A stretch of 14,212 nucleotides of DNA. Source: an uncultured Lachnospiraceae bacterium (GTDB lineage Bacteria > Bacillota > Clostridia > Lachnospirales > Lachnospiraceae). The DNA lies in contig CANPZR010000040.1 in the NCBI GenBank assembly GCA_947589175.1, positions 1 to 14,212 on the forward strand. The letters are read 5' to 3'. Below the pieces are notes generated by a model. That model made no database searches and was not told where the DNA came from. It saw only the letters and a program-made list of their open reading frames with translations. Every line of letters begins with the position of its first letter. The first letter of the stretch is position 1. This document shows positions 1 to 7,808 of the stretch, piece after piece. The translations under genes and the position numbers were made by a program.

Positions 1-3000
1 CGAGCGAAAAAATGAGCCATAGCTATACAGGCGCAGCAAAAAAGCAAACTTATGTGAAAAACGGTTTTTATCTGTATGGAATCAATACTATTAAGTATGA
101 TTACCAAAACAATGGAACAGGAAAGACGACGACGTGGACCGAGAAAAAGTCAAAAATCAATCTGAGATGGAAATATCGTTGGAAATTCCGTGAATATTGG
201 ACGGAAACGCACACATCTCACGAGGATAATTTTTATTTCACAATGGGGGGACAAAAGACCACCGGGCCGGTAAAAAACACTACCACTAAGACTATAAATG
301 TTACCCGCTCGCAGTGGTCGGGCGGAATAGATGCCGAGTCCTATGCAGCCGCCGGGAACAATACCCAGCCCAGCGTTACGAATATCAGGCTGGAAGCCCA
401 GCCGTATACCTATCAGTTCAAGGCGCCAAAGGATAAATTCTATACGGTTACATACACGCTTTCAAACGACAAGAAGGACACCCTTGGATCCGGTTCTAAA
501 AAAGACATCACGCCATCGCTTTCATTGGATAGTTTAGGGTCGAATCTGGGCAATTCAAAGAACACTAATAAGCTATACCGCTCGGACGCCCTGACATTCA
601 AGCTGAATAACTGGAATAGCAATGTGCTGACATTTAATGGCATTGAGGCATCTACTGATAACACAAATTGGACCAAGGTCAGCAACAGTTTGGATTTGGT
701 TCTTAATATAGATTTCTTCAAGACGATGAATCTTGCCGGAAGAGGCACCAATCTGTTTTTCCGACCGGTATTCAGTTATAAGAACGCAAATGTGAAGTTC
801 ACGCTAGAGAACGAGAGCAAGGGCACATACACGAATCTGAACAAGAACTTTACTACAGGAAGCAACCCGCAGCTTCATATTGGCGACACGATTAAGAATA
901 TCGTCGGCAAGTCCGGCAATGCCGCTTCCTATCAGCCGAGCTTTGCCACGAAGAAGGGAGCGAACGAGTCAGCGGCTTCTAAGACGGCTTATGCATCAGC
1001 GGGTGCCAACGGATTGAGCCTGGATTCCGGGAACAGCCAGGGAGCAGTGGCTAATCTGACCCTGCAGGACGCCTATACCGAAGTACGGCTGGCTTACGCG
1101 AATCCCAGCGTAACTGTACAGGCGGATCCCAACACCTATCGGAATACCATAGCGAATCAGGTAATTTCCGTGGACGGGAAGGAATATAAGTGCGACAATA
1201 CGAAACAGTTGGAAGAGCTGCACACGGTAATGGAGGAGAAATTCAAGAACAATACCGACGCGCAGATCAAGCTGACGTTTGAGTACCAGCATAATCCCTT
1301 ATATATGAACGGAACCGTTACAAGCGATTCTGAATTTGGAACGCCCCGGTCGGCTGTTCTGAATATTTACAAGGAAAATGGCACGCCGGATAAAACCTAT
1401 ACGGCACAGCCCGTGGTAATCCAGAGGAATGGAAAGGATGTATACACGTTCACCTACGAGGGAAGCTGGAAGGAGATGGGCTTTGAGGCCGGCAGCGTAG
1501 CTACCGTTACTGTGAATGGAAAGAATGGCATGACCAGCCAGGAGACAGAGATTGACTTCCTGGATCAGTCCGCTTCCTATGTCATGGCAGTTGCGGCAGA
1601 GGGCGGCATCATGAAGGACAAGAATGGGAACGAGATTGGATCCATCCGTACGCCCCTCACCTTTACCAATATGAACCCGATGATAAGCTACAATTATGTG
1701 GCTACCCCATCTAATAATTTCGTGGGTCAGTGGGCGGACTACTCGCTGGATGTGAACAACGATGGTAATGTATCAAACGCCAAGGATGACAACGAGGTAA
1801 AGAAGGCGGAGAAGCGTCTGGAGGAGCTGGGACAGGATACAAGCCTGGCTAATATGAATCCGGAAGTGTACATCGGCAACAGCTTTGTCTATCAGCCCAG
1901 CTATTATGCGCAGAGCAAGGTATACTACGATTTTGTCAAGCGCAATACGTCAACAGGGAACAATAACCGGGTCGGCCTTCAGTTGATTGAGCGTAAGGCG
2001 ACGGTGCTGGAACCGGGCATATATGAGGAAACGCCTCTGGAGAATGCAGTTGTGACACTGCCCGGAAGCGTTATAGCGGAAAAGGGCGAGGAAGGCAACT
2101 ATTTTGACAAGGGCGCTTATGAAAAGGGACGGAATTACCTGGCGGATGTATTTTATAAGGGCATTCACTTCCAGGCGAGATGTGTTGCGACGAGAACGAT
2201 AACTCAGGAGATCAACACATCGGATGTGATGTATCCGGTCAACTTCAACGTCCAGAAAAATGGCGCGGATACCGGCGTGCAGTCGGGTGGCAACGTGTCC
2301 TATCTGGATGTGGAGAATAAAGCGGGAACGACGCACACCTTTACGTTCGGCTTCAAGTCCTCTGTAGGTGTAAAGCCAAACAAGGCAAAGATTATTCTTT
2401 ACAACAATAAGACAAAACAGGAATTTTGGTCAACGACTATTGAGCGTAAGAATGTGGAAGACCTGTTCAAGGTAGACATCGATCTGGCAGAGGCAGGAGC
2501 TAAGCCCTATATGTCTATGCTTATTCAGGGAGTCTACAACGACGGAAAAGCGGAGTATTCATATCCGACGGTAGATACGGGAATCATCTTCAAGCAGAAG
2601 CTGACGGCGCTGAGCGTGGCAGGCAGCTTCAAGACGGGCTTCACTAAGACTTTGAAAGTTCTGGGCGATATTGCGACGCAGTTTGACCTTCCGTTGGATT
2701 ACGACCTGGGCTCTCTGGGCACAAAGCCGGTAGAATATGAGGATGTTGATGGTTCTACGCATCAGGTGACGCAGATTGCTTTCGGCTACAACACAGATGT
2801 AAAAGAGGAGCTGGAGAAAATCCAGACCGAGCACAAGGCCGAGAACAAAGGAAACGCCATGTCAGGCCGTTCAGTCGTTACAGAATATATTGACAATATC
2901 ATGGAGAACGGCGTAATCGGCGAAAAGGACGACGAGGAAGGCGAAGAAGGTGGCGATCAGGGAACATCCGATAACGCAGAGGTAAACGAGGCGAACGCCA

Positions 3001-6000
3001 ACGCCAAGAGCGCGCAGGATCCGAACGGCGCTCAGGAAAGCAACATGGGCAACGCATCCTTTGACTTCGGATTCAGCGTAGCAGTAATTCTGACTGTGGA
3101 GACAGGACCGAGCAAGGATCTGGACACCAGAGGAGCTAACTTCTTTGACTCTCTGATGCTGGTGGCAGCCGGTGAGGCGCGGTTCGAGGACTCCGTGGTA
3201 TACACGACGCCAATCGGAATCGACATCGTAGTCGAGGTGAAGGCGGGAGGCAACGCGGTAGCGGCCTTTGCGGCGGCTTCCTCTACCAAAAATCCCTATG
3301 GCGAAGTGTTCAATCTGAACAAAAATGGGGATGATAAAGAATTTACACTGACCAAGAACGATTTTGACATATACACCAAATTCCTTCTGGCTCCGACCCT
3401 GACGCTGGGCGCGGGCGTAGGCCTGGGAGGCGGCAAGATCTTTAAGGTGACGATATCCGGAACCGCTGATTTCGACTTTAAGTTTACGGCTCCAATCATA
3501 GGGACCGATACGCAATCTCAGGGAAGCGGCGAGGTAACGCTGGGAATCGACCTGGAACTTAAGATTTTGTTTATCAAGAAGAAGTGGACCCTGTATAAAT
3601 CCGATGAGATGAATCTCTTCAGTTATGGAACTCAGGGCATCGGAGATATGCTGGAGGATTTCCAGGAGAATTATTTGTATGACGCCATTGAGGCAGAGGA
3701 TCTGGAGACCGTATCCAGAGATTACCTGAAAAACAGAAGCGAGTGGCAGCCCTATGACATGTCCGCCAAGAAGGTAGATGCAGGGGATGAGCAGATTCTG
3801 GAAGAGGGCGTATACCCATACCCGGACGCAAAGCTTCTGGATCTCGGAGACAACAAAGTGCTTGCCGTATTCTTGGACGATCCGGGCACGGAAGCAGGAT
3901 ATGACGCGGCCAACAACGCAGTGACTATGTACAGTTACTCCACGGACGGCGGAACGACATGGTCAGAGTCTCAGATTATTGACGACGACAAGACCGAAGA
4001 TGAATCGCCTTATGTCTACAAGGTGACAGACGACAAGGCGCTGGTCGTATGGTCCGATGCATCAGATAAACTGAGCAATGTGGACGAAGGAAAGACATTG
4101 CAGGAGAATCTGGGCAAGATGGATATAACAGGTGCATGGTTCGACTGCAAGACCGGAAAAATGGGCGAGCCGGTTACGGTGGCTCGGACATCAACAGAAG
4201 AAGATTCAGGTGATATAAGAACGGATTATGCTGATACGGCTCCGATGATTAGCTACGATGAGGACACCAAACGGCTGATGGTATACTATACTGCTACCGA
4301 TTACGTTGAAGGAGAGAACCCTAAATCTTCTGCAGCAGGAACAGATATTGACGATGCAACGCAGAAACAGGATGTAGTCACATACGGCGATATCATCAAC
4401 GGATATAGTGTGACAGCCTTTACTACGGCGACAATGGATGCCAATGGAGAGTTCAGCGCATTTGACGGGCCGGGGTTTGTTAATTTGGCCGTTCCTCCTA
4501 TAAACAAAGGGGAAGAGATTGTCGATCCCAAGGTGGTAGACGGTGATGTGATTAGTTATAACGGCCTGGCTCTTCACGCCTACACAATTGATAAGGATCA
4601 GAACGATCAGACGCTGGGCGACCGCGAGCTGTTTATGCAGATTTATAACTATTCGGAGAAGGATCCAGAAGGCAATGAAGGAGTATTCCACTACCCGATT
4701 CAGATTACAAACGACAGCATAGAGGATGGCAATCCGCAGTTTGCAAGAGCCAGGAATATGACATATCTGTACTGGATCAGCGACGGCGATGTGAAGTATA
4801 TTAATATCACATCCCTTGTAAAAGAACTGCAGGCGAACGATATTGAATCAGAGGCCGATAATGACAGCCATGACGGATTTTTGCAGTATTGTGAGAAGAA
4901 GGTAGCGGACGATCCAAAAACTAAAGAAGATGAATCGACTACGCTCGGCCTCTACTACATCAAGGGCGATCCTACCTATATAGCAGTTGCCCACAAGGTA
5001 GAGACGGATGAAAATGGAAAGGTTGTAGGAGAGCAGCCGATTACGGACTTTGATATTGAGTCCAACGGCAAGACAATGTATATGCTCTGGACGGATATCG
5101 TGACCGAGGCCAAAGATCCGAATGAAACAGGCGCGGAAAATGTAATCAAGGAGACTCAGGTGTTTGGCGCTTACTGCGAGCCGAATATGGAATTGAAAAC
5201 AGACACCAAAGAGATTCCATATACCTTTGAGAATAATGATTCCATTACTTATAACTTCGTAGATGGAAAAGGAAACGATACCTATCCGGTATCCTATACC
5301 ATCAAAAAGCAATTAGAAGAGACAGATGAGACCACGCCAAAGGTAGGTGAAACAGTAACTATTGACTACGGGAAAGAGCCAGATTTGAATGGGGAAACTG
5401 GCAAAGTAAAAGCAGGCGATCCGGCTATCCGGAAGTGTACCGTACAGACTATTGTAACGGACGGCGGCTGCGGCTGGTCTGATCCGATTCAGATTACCAG
5501 AGAAAGCGGAAATGAGTACAACTACGACGACCTCTCTTTCCGCGTAACGAACGATAATACCGTTCAGGCTATTTTCTCCCGCGGACCGCAGACACTGAAT
5601 GCGGACGGCGCCTTTGAGGTAGACGAGGCCAACCGAAAGCTGGCTGTTCAGAACTTTGTAATCACCAGCACTCTGGAGAAGGGCGAGATGACCTACCGGA
5701 GAGTGTCTGATGAGGCGGATGCTGAAACGGATACCACTGCTGCCGGAGAAGCACAGACAAAAGAGACAGGTAACAGCACTGCTTCCGACACAGATGAGAA
5801 AGAGGGCGAGGGATACTGCTATCCGGGAGACACGGTAGAATATTCTGTCAGCCTGACCAACGATGGATTTAAGCCATTAGAAGATATCCAGTATCGCACC
5901 TATGTGACTAAGGACGGCAAAGAAGTGTCGGATGAAGTCTCTAAGGAGTGGAAAGAAGTTGCGCCGGATGTATATCAGACAAGTAAACTTTCGCTGGATG

Positions 6001-7691
6001 CGTACACGGATGAATCTGAAAAGGCAGAGGATCCGCTTACGAATGTAGAAGAAAAAACAGTAAACCGTCTCCTGGGCGGAAAGACTGTTACCCTGTCCGG
6101 GCGGACGACGCTGGGCGAAGACATCGAGGGAACCGGATTTGTCATTGAGCTGAAATACGAAAAGGATGGCAAAGAGGAAATCGAAAAGATTGAGAGAGAT
6201 CTTTTGGTAGAGCCGAACGTAACTGTTACAGCTGGTCAGACTGAGCTGATTGACAAGGATACAGCCAATGTCAAAGTCACAGTGGCTAACTCCGGCAACA
6301 AGGAGTACACCGGCGACATTCGTCTGAAAGATGGCGACACGAAGCTGAGTGAGGAGAAAGATGTGACAGTTGCTCCGGGCGAGACCAGCTCCTATGTGAT
6401 GGAGGTTGACATCAGCAAGTGCAAGTTCGGCAAGCTGCAAGACAATGCGGACGGCAGCAAGCAGGATTCCCTGAAGCTGGATGTCGTATATGGCAGCGGA
6501 GATGACAAGGTTGAGAATGTAGCTGAGATTGTAAGGAGCACATCCGTGGAGGGCGGTCAGGCAGTTGACGCCATCAAGTCCATTGATATCGGCGTGAAGA
6601 CTTCCTCCAATGAGACGGAGCCCTCGAAGATCAGTGGCAGCTACTACAACATTGGGCAGAATCAGGTAATATCTCTGGAGAGCATGTTCACAGTCGATGA
6701 GAACAGCGAGGGGGCAAAAGCTCTTGCCAAAGACGGAAACAGCGCGGAGGCGCAGATGATTACGGAGTGGAAATCTTCCGATCCGGATGTGGCGTTCATC
6801 AGCGACAAGGGCGCGGTAGTTCCTATGAGTGAAGGAACAACAGAGATTACGGCTATTGTATATCCGGGACAGAAAGATCAGGTAGGTGTCGCCGCAGTGA
6901 CGGGCGATTCGGAAGCAAGTGATTCCCAAGGGAATGAATCTGCCGGAAGAGGCGGCTACATGACCAGCAGCGGAAAATACAAGGTGCCGGAGGATCTGAT
7001 TACCAAGAAGACCATTACCCTTACTGTGGGCAATCCGACGTCCTCTGAGCCGGTTGTGGCTCCGACGGACGATCCGGGCAAGGACGAACCGGAAGATCAG
7101 GACAAAGACGAGCCGACAGCAACGCCGGGAACAGATGAGCCGACAGCGACGCCGGGGGCAGATGAGCCGTCAGACAATCCGTCCGATGATGACAAAGAGC
7201 CGTCTGGTGATTCCAATAATAACAGCGGATCATCCAGCAATACGGTGAAGGTCGGAACGACGAAGGTGGTCGAGAAGGTAGAGTACGAGGTACAGCCCGG
7301 CAAGACCAGCGTTGCGGTATCCGATGTGAAGAAAAATGCAACAGAGGTAGTGATACCGGCCACTGTCAAGATTAAAGGAAAGACCTATCCGGTTACAAAG
7401 ATTAAGGCCAGTGCCTTTAAGAACAACAAGAAGCTTAAGACCATTGTCATTGGAAAGAACATTAAGAAGATCGGCAAGAAGGCATTCTACAATGACGGTC
7501 AGGCCGTGAAGATTGTGTTCAAGGGCAAGAAGCCGCCGAAGATCGGAAAGAAGGCCTTTGCGAAGATCAGTAAGTACGCTGTATTCAAGGTTCCGAAGGG
7601 ATCGAAGAAGAAATACAGGAAGATACTGAAGAAGAGAATTGGAGTCAAAAAGACTCACAAGATCAAGTGGATCAAGAAGAAGAAAAAATAA
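1..7691 (+). CDS. Giant multidomain cell-surface protein with C-terminal BspA-like LRR (5' partial)
   Basis: Residues are numbered from the Met at 12. That Met is probably internal: the frame is open to the left edge, no Shine-Dalgarno precedes it, and no signal peptide follows it. Seen in order: a beta-rich, Asn/Thr/Tyr-rich N-terminal half I do not recognise; an EF-hand/dockerin-like loop near 580-592; an acidic linker from about 973 to 1015; a Gly/Val-rich amphipathic beta stretch about 1015-1200; seven spaced propeller-like units between about 1271 and 1860 with Asp-box motifs at 1310 and 1817; Ig-like folds of DUF11/CARDB type near 1937-2060 and 2066-2135; a Big_2-like domain around Trp2253; a Pro/Thr/Asp linker 2341-2412; an LRR_5 (BspA-like) tail 2437-2559 ending in a lysine run. 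This architecture fits a secreted adhesin or glycan-binding protein. No LPXTG or C-terminal hydrophobic anchor is present, so attachment may be electrostatic. Function unknown; the extracellular call is firm, the individual domains less so. Confidence 0.88.
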   Translation, partial: SEKMSHSYTGAAKKQTYVKNGFYLYGINTIKYDYQNNGTGKTTTWTEKKSKINLRWKYRWKFREYWTETHTSHEDNFYFTMGGQKTTGPVKNTTTKTINVTRSQWSGGIDAESYAAAGNNTQPSVTNIRLEAQPYTYQFKAPKDKFYTVTYTLSNDKKDTLGSGSKKDITPSLSLDSLGSNLGNSKNTNKLYRSDALTFKLNNWNSNVLTFNGIEASTDNTNWTKVSNSLDLVLNIDFFKTMNLAGRGTNLFFRPVFSYKNANVKFTLENESKGTYTNLNKNFTTGSNPQLHIGDTIKNIVGKSGNAASYQPSFATKKGANESAASKTAYASAGANGLSLDSGNSQGAVANLTLQDAYTEVRLAYANPSVTVQADPNTYRNTIANQVISVDGKEYKCDNTKQLEELHTVMEEKFKNNTDAQIKLTFEYQHNPLYMNGTVTSDSEFGTPRSAVLNIYKENGTPDKTYTAQPVVIQRNGKDVYTFTYEGSWKEMGFEAGSVATVTVNGKNGMTSQETEIDFLDQSASYVMAVAAEGGIMKDKNGNEIGSIRTPLTFTNMNPMISYNYVATPSNNFVGQWADYSLDVNNDGNVSNAKDDNEVKKAEKRLEELGQDTSLANMNPEVYIGNSFVYQPSYYAQSKVYYDFVKRNTSTGNNNRVGLQLIERKATVLEPGIYEETPLENAVVTLPGSVIAEKGEEGNYFDKGAYEKGRNYLADVFYKGIHFQARCVATRTITQEINTSDVMYPVNFNVQKNGADTGVQSGGNVSYLDVENKAGTTHTFTFGFKSSVGVKPNKAKIILYNNKTKQEFWSTTIERKNVEDLFKVDIDLAEAGAKPYMSMLIQGVYNDGKAEYSYPTVDTGIIFKQKLTALSVAGSFKTGFTKTLKVLGDIATQFDLPLDYDLGSLGTKPVEYEDVDGSTHQVTQIAFGYNTDVKEELEKIQTEHKAENKGNAMSGRSVVTEYIDNIMENGVIGEKDDEEGEEGGDQGTSDNAEVNEANANAKSAQDPNGAQESNMGNASFDFGFSVAVILTVETGPSKDLDTRGANFFDSLMLVAAGEARFEDSVVYTTPIGIDIVVEVKAGGNAVAAFAAASSTKNPYGEVFNLNKNGDDKEFTLTKNDFDIYTKFLLAPTLTLGAGVGLGGGKIFKVTISGTADFDFKFTAPIIGTDTQSQGSGEVTLGIDLELKILFIKKKWTLYKSDEMNLFSYGTQGIGDMLEDFQENYLYDAIEAEDLETVSRDYLKNRSEWQPYDMSAKKVDAGDEQILEEGVYPYPDAKLLDLGDNKVLAVFLDDPGTEAGYDAANNAVTMYSYSTDGGTTWSESQIIDDDKTEDESPYVYKVTDDKALVVWSDASDKLSNVDEGKTLQENLGKMDITGAWFDCKTGKMGEPVTVARTSTEEDSGDIRTDYADTAPMISYDEDTKRLMVYYTATDYVEGENPKSSAAGTDIDDATQKQDVVTYGDIINGYSVTAFTTATMDANGEFSAFDGPGFVNLAVPPINKGEEIVDPKVVDGDVISYNGLALHAYTIDKDQNDQTLGDRELFMQIYNYSEKDPEGNEGVFHYPIQITNDSIEDGNPQFARARNMTYLYWISDGDVKYINITSLVKELQANDIESEADNDSHDGFLQYCEKKVADDPKTKEDESTTLGLYYIKGDPTYIAVAHKVETDENGKVVGEQPITDFDIESNGKTMYMLWTDIVTEAKDPNETGAENVIKETQVFGAYCEPNMELKTDTKEIPYTFENNDSITYNFVDGKGNDTYPVSYTIKKQLEETDETTPKVGETVTIDYGKEPDLNGETGKVKAGDPAIRKCTVQTIVTDGGCGWSDPIQITRESGNEYNYDDLSFRVTNDNTVQAIFSRGPQTLNADGAFEVDEANRKLAVQNFVITSTLEKGEMTYRRVSDEADAETDTTAAGEAQTKETGNSTASDTDEKEGEGYCYPGDTVEYSVSLTNDGFKPLEDIQYRTYVTKDGKEVSDEVSKEWKEVAPDVYQTSKLSLDAYTDESEKAEDPLTNVEEKTVNRLLGGKTVTLSGRTTLGEDIEGTGFVIELKYEKDGKEEIEKIERDLLVEPNVTVTAGQTELIDKDTANVKVTVANSGNKEYTGDIRLKDGDTKLSEEKDVTVAPGETSSYVMEVDISKCKFGKLQDNADGSKQDSLKLDVVYGSGDDKVENVAEIVRSTSVEGGQAVDAIKSIDIGVKTSSNETEPSKISGSYYNIGQNQVISLESMFTVDENSEGAKALAKDGNSAEAQMITEWKSSDPDVAFISDKGAVVPMSEGTTEITAIVYPGQKDQVGVAAVTGDSEASDSQGNESAGRGGYMTSSGKYKVPEDLITKKTITLTVGNPTSSEPVVAPTDDPGKDEPEDQDKDEPTATPGTDEPTATPGADEPSDNPSDDDKEPSGDSNNNSGSSSNTVKVGTTKVVEKVEYEVQPGKTSVAVSDVKKNATEVVIPATVKIKGKTYPVTKIKASAFKNNKKLKTIVIGKNIKKIGKKAFYNDGQAVKIVFKGKKPPKIGKKAFAKISKYAVFKVPKGSKKKYRKILKKRIGVKKTHKIKWIKKKKK
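7107..7187 (+). repeat. 27-bp tandem repeat encoding a DEPTATPG linker
   Basis: Three consecutive 27-bp units (7107-7133, 7134-7160, 7161-7187) encode DEPTATPGT, DEPTATPGA and the diverged DEPSDNPSD at residues 2366-2392. They sit inside a longer Pro/Thr/Asp/Glu-rich stretch (about 2341-2412) just before the LRR tail. Such low-complexity PT linkers usually act as flexible, extended spacers between surface-protein modules. The first two units differ at only a few bases, so this is likely a site of repeat-number variation. Confidence 0.8.
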
Positions 7692-7728
7692 GACCGGGGC
7701 GTTTTGTGTACCGGCAGTAATCTAATAA

Positions 7729-7762
7729 GGAAAGTGCCTGCTTTACTTTACAGGCACTTTCC
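7729..7762 (+). terminator. Rho-independent-like hairpin after the giant gene
   Basis: A perfect 12-bp inverted repeat, GGAAAGTGCCTG (7729-7740) and CAGGCACTTTCC (7751-7762), encloses a 10-nt loop 38 bases after the stop codon. It is followed by GTTTATAAAAAATTT, so the U-tract is short and interrupted. Its position between the giant gene and the lipoprotein operon supports a terminator that separates the two transcription units, possibly leaky. Confidence 0.72.
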
Positions 7763-7771
7763 GTTTATAAA
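7742..7771 (+). promoter_or_regulatory. Possible sigma-70-type promoter for the lipoprotein/export operon
   Basis: TTTACT (7742-7747, 4 of 6 to TTGACA) and TATAAA (7766-7771, 5 of 6 to TATAAT) are separated by 18 bp and lie 38 bases before the lipoprotein start. The -35-like box falls in the loop of the terminator hairpin. It is the best promoter-like pair in the short gap, but the match is modest and could be chance in AT-rich DNA. Read-through from the giant gene is the alternative. Confidence 0.3.
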
Positions 7772-7796
7772 AAATTTCATGTCCGAAGAGAATACC

Positions 7797-7803
7797 GAGG
7801 AGG
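7797..7803 (+). promoter_or_regulatory. Ribosome binding site that fixes the lipoprotein start
   Basis: GAGGAGG lies 5 nt before the ATG at 7809. It decides this start over the in-frame ATG at 7704, which has no comparable site and would run translation through the terminator hairpin. Confidence 0.85.
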
Positions 7804-7808
7804 CTACA

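Noticed and set aside
12..14. ATG at 12 as the true start of the giant protein
   Set aside because: The preceding codons in frame (AGC GAA AAA) are open, there is no Shine-Dalgarno, and no signal peptide follows; the gene most likely begins upstream of the window.
5877..6929. 350-codon open frame on the minus strand
   Set aside because: It is opposite the Ig-like region of the giant protein, and the translation has no domain or signal I recognise. Long antisense frames are expected opposite a gene of this length and codon use.
7704..7808. In-frame upstream ATG that would add 35 residues to the lipoprotein
   Set aside because: It would place coding sequence over the terminator hairpin, lacks a Shine-Dalgarno, and would bury the lipoprotein signal peptide internally. 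The ATG at 7809 has a strong GAGGAGG at ideal spacing.
7692..7808. Search for a small RiPP precursor gene in the intergenic gaps
   Set aside because: The only gaps of note (7692-7808, 9862-9894, 14116-14135) are too short and contain no ORF with a double-glycine leader.
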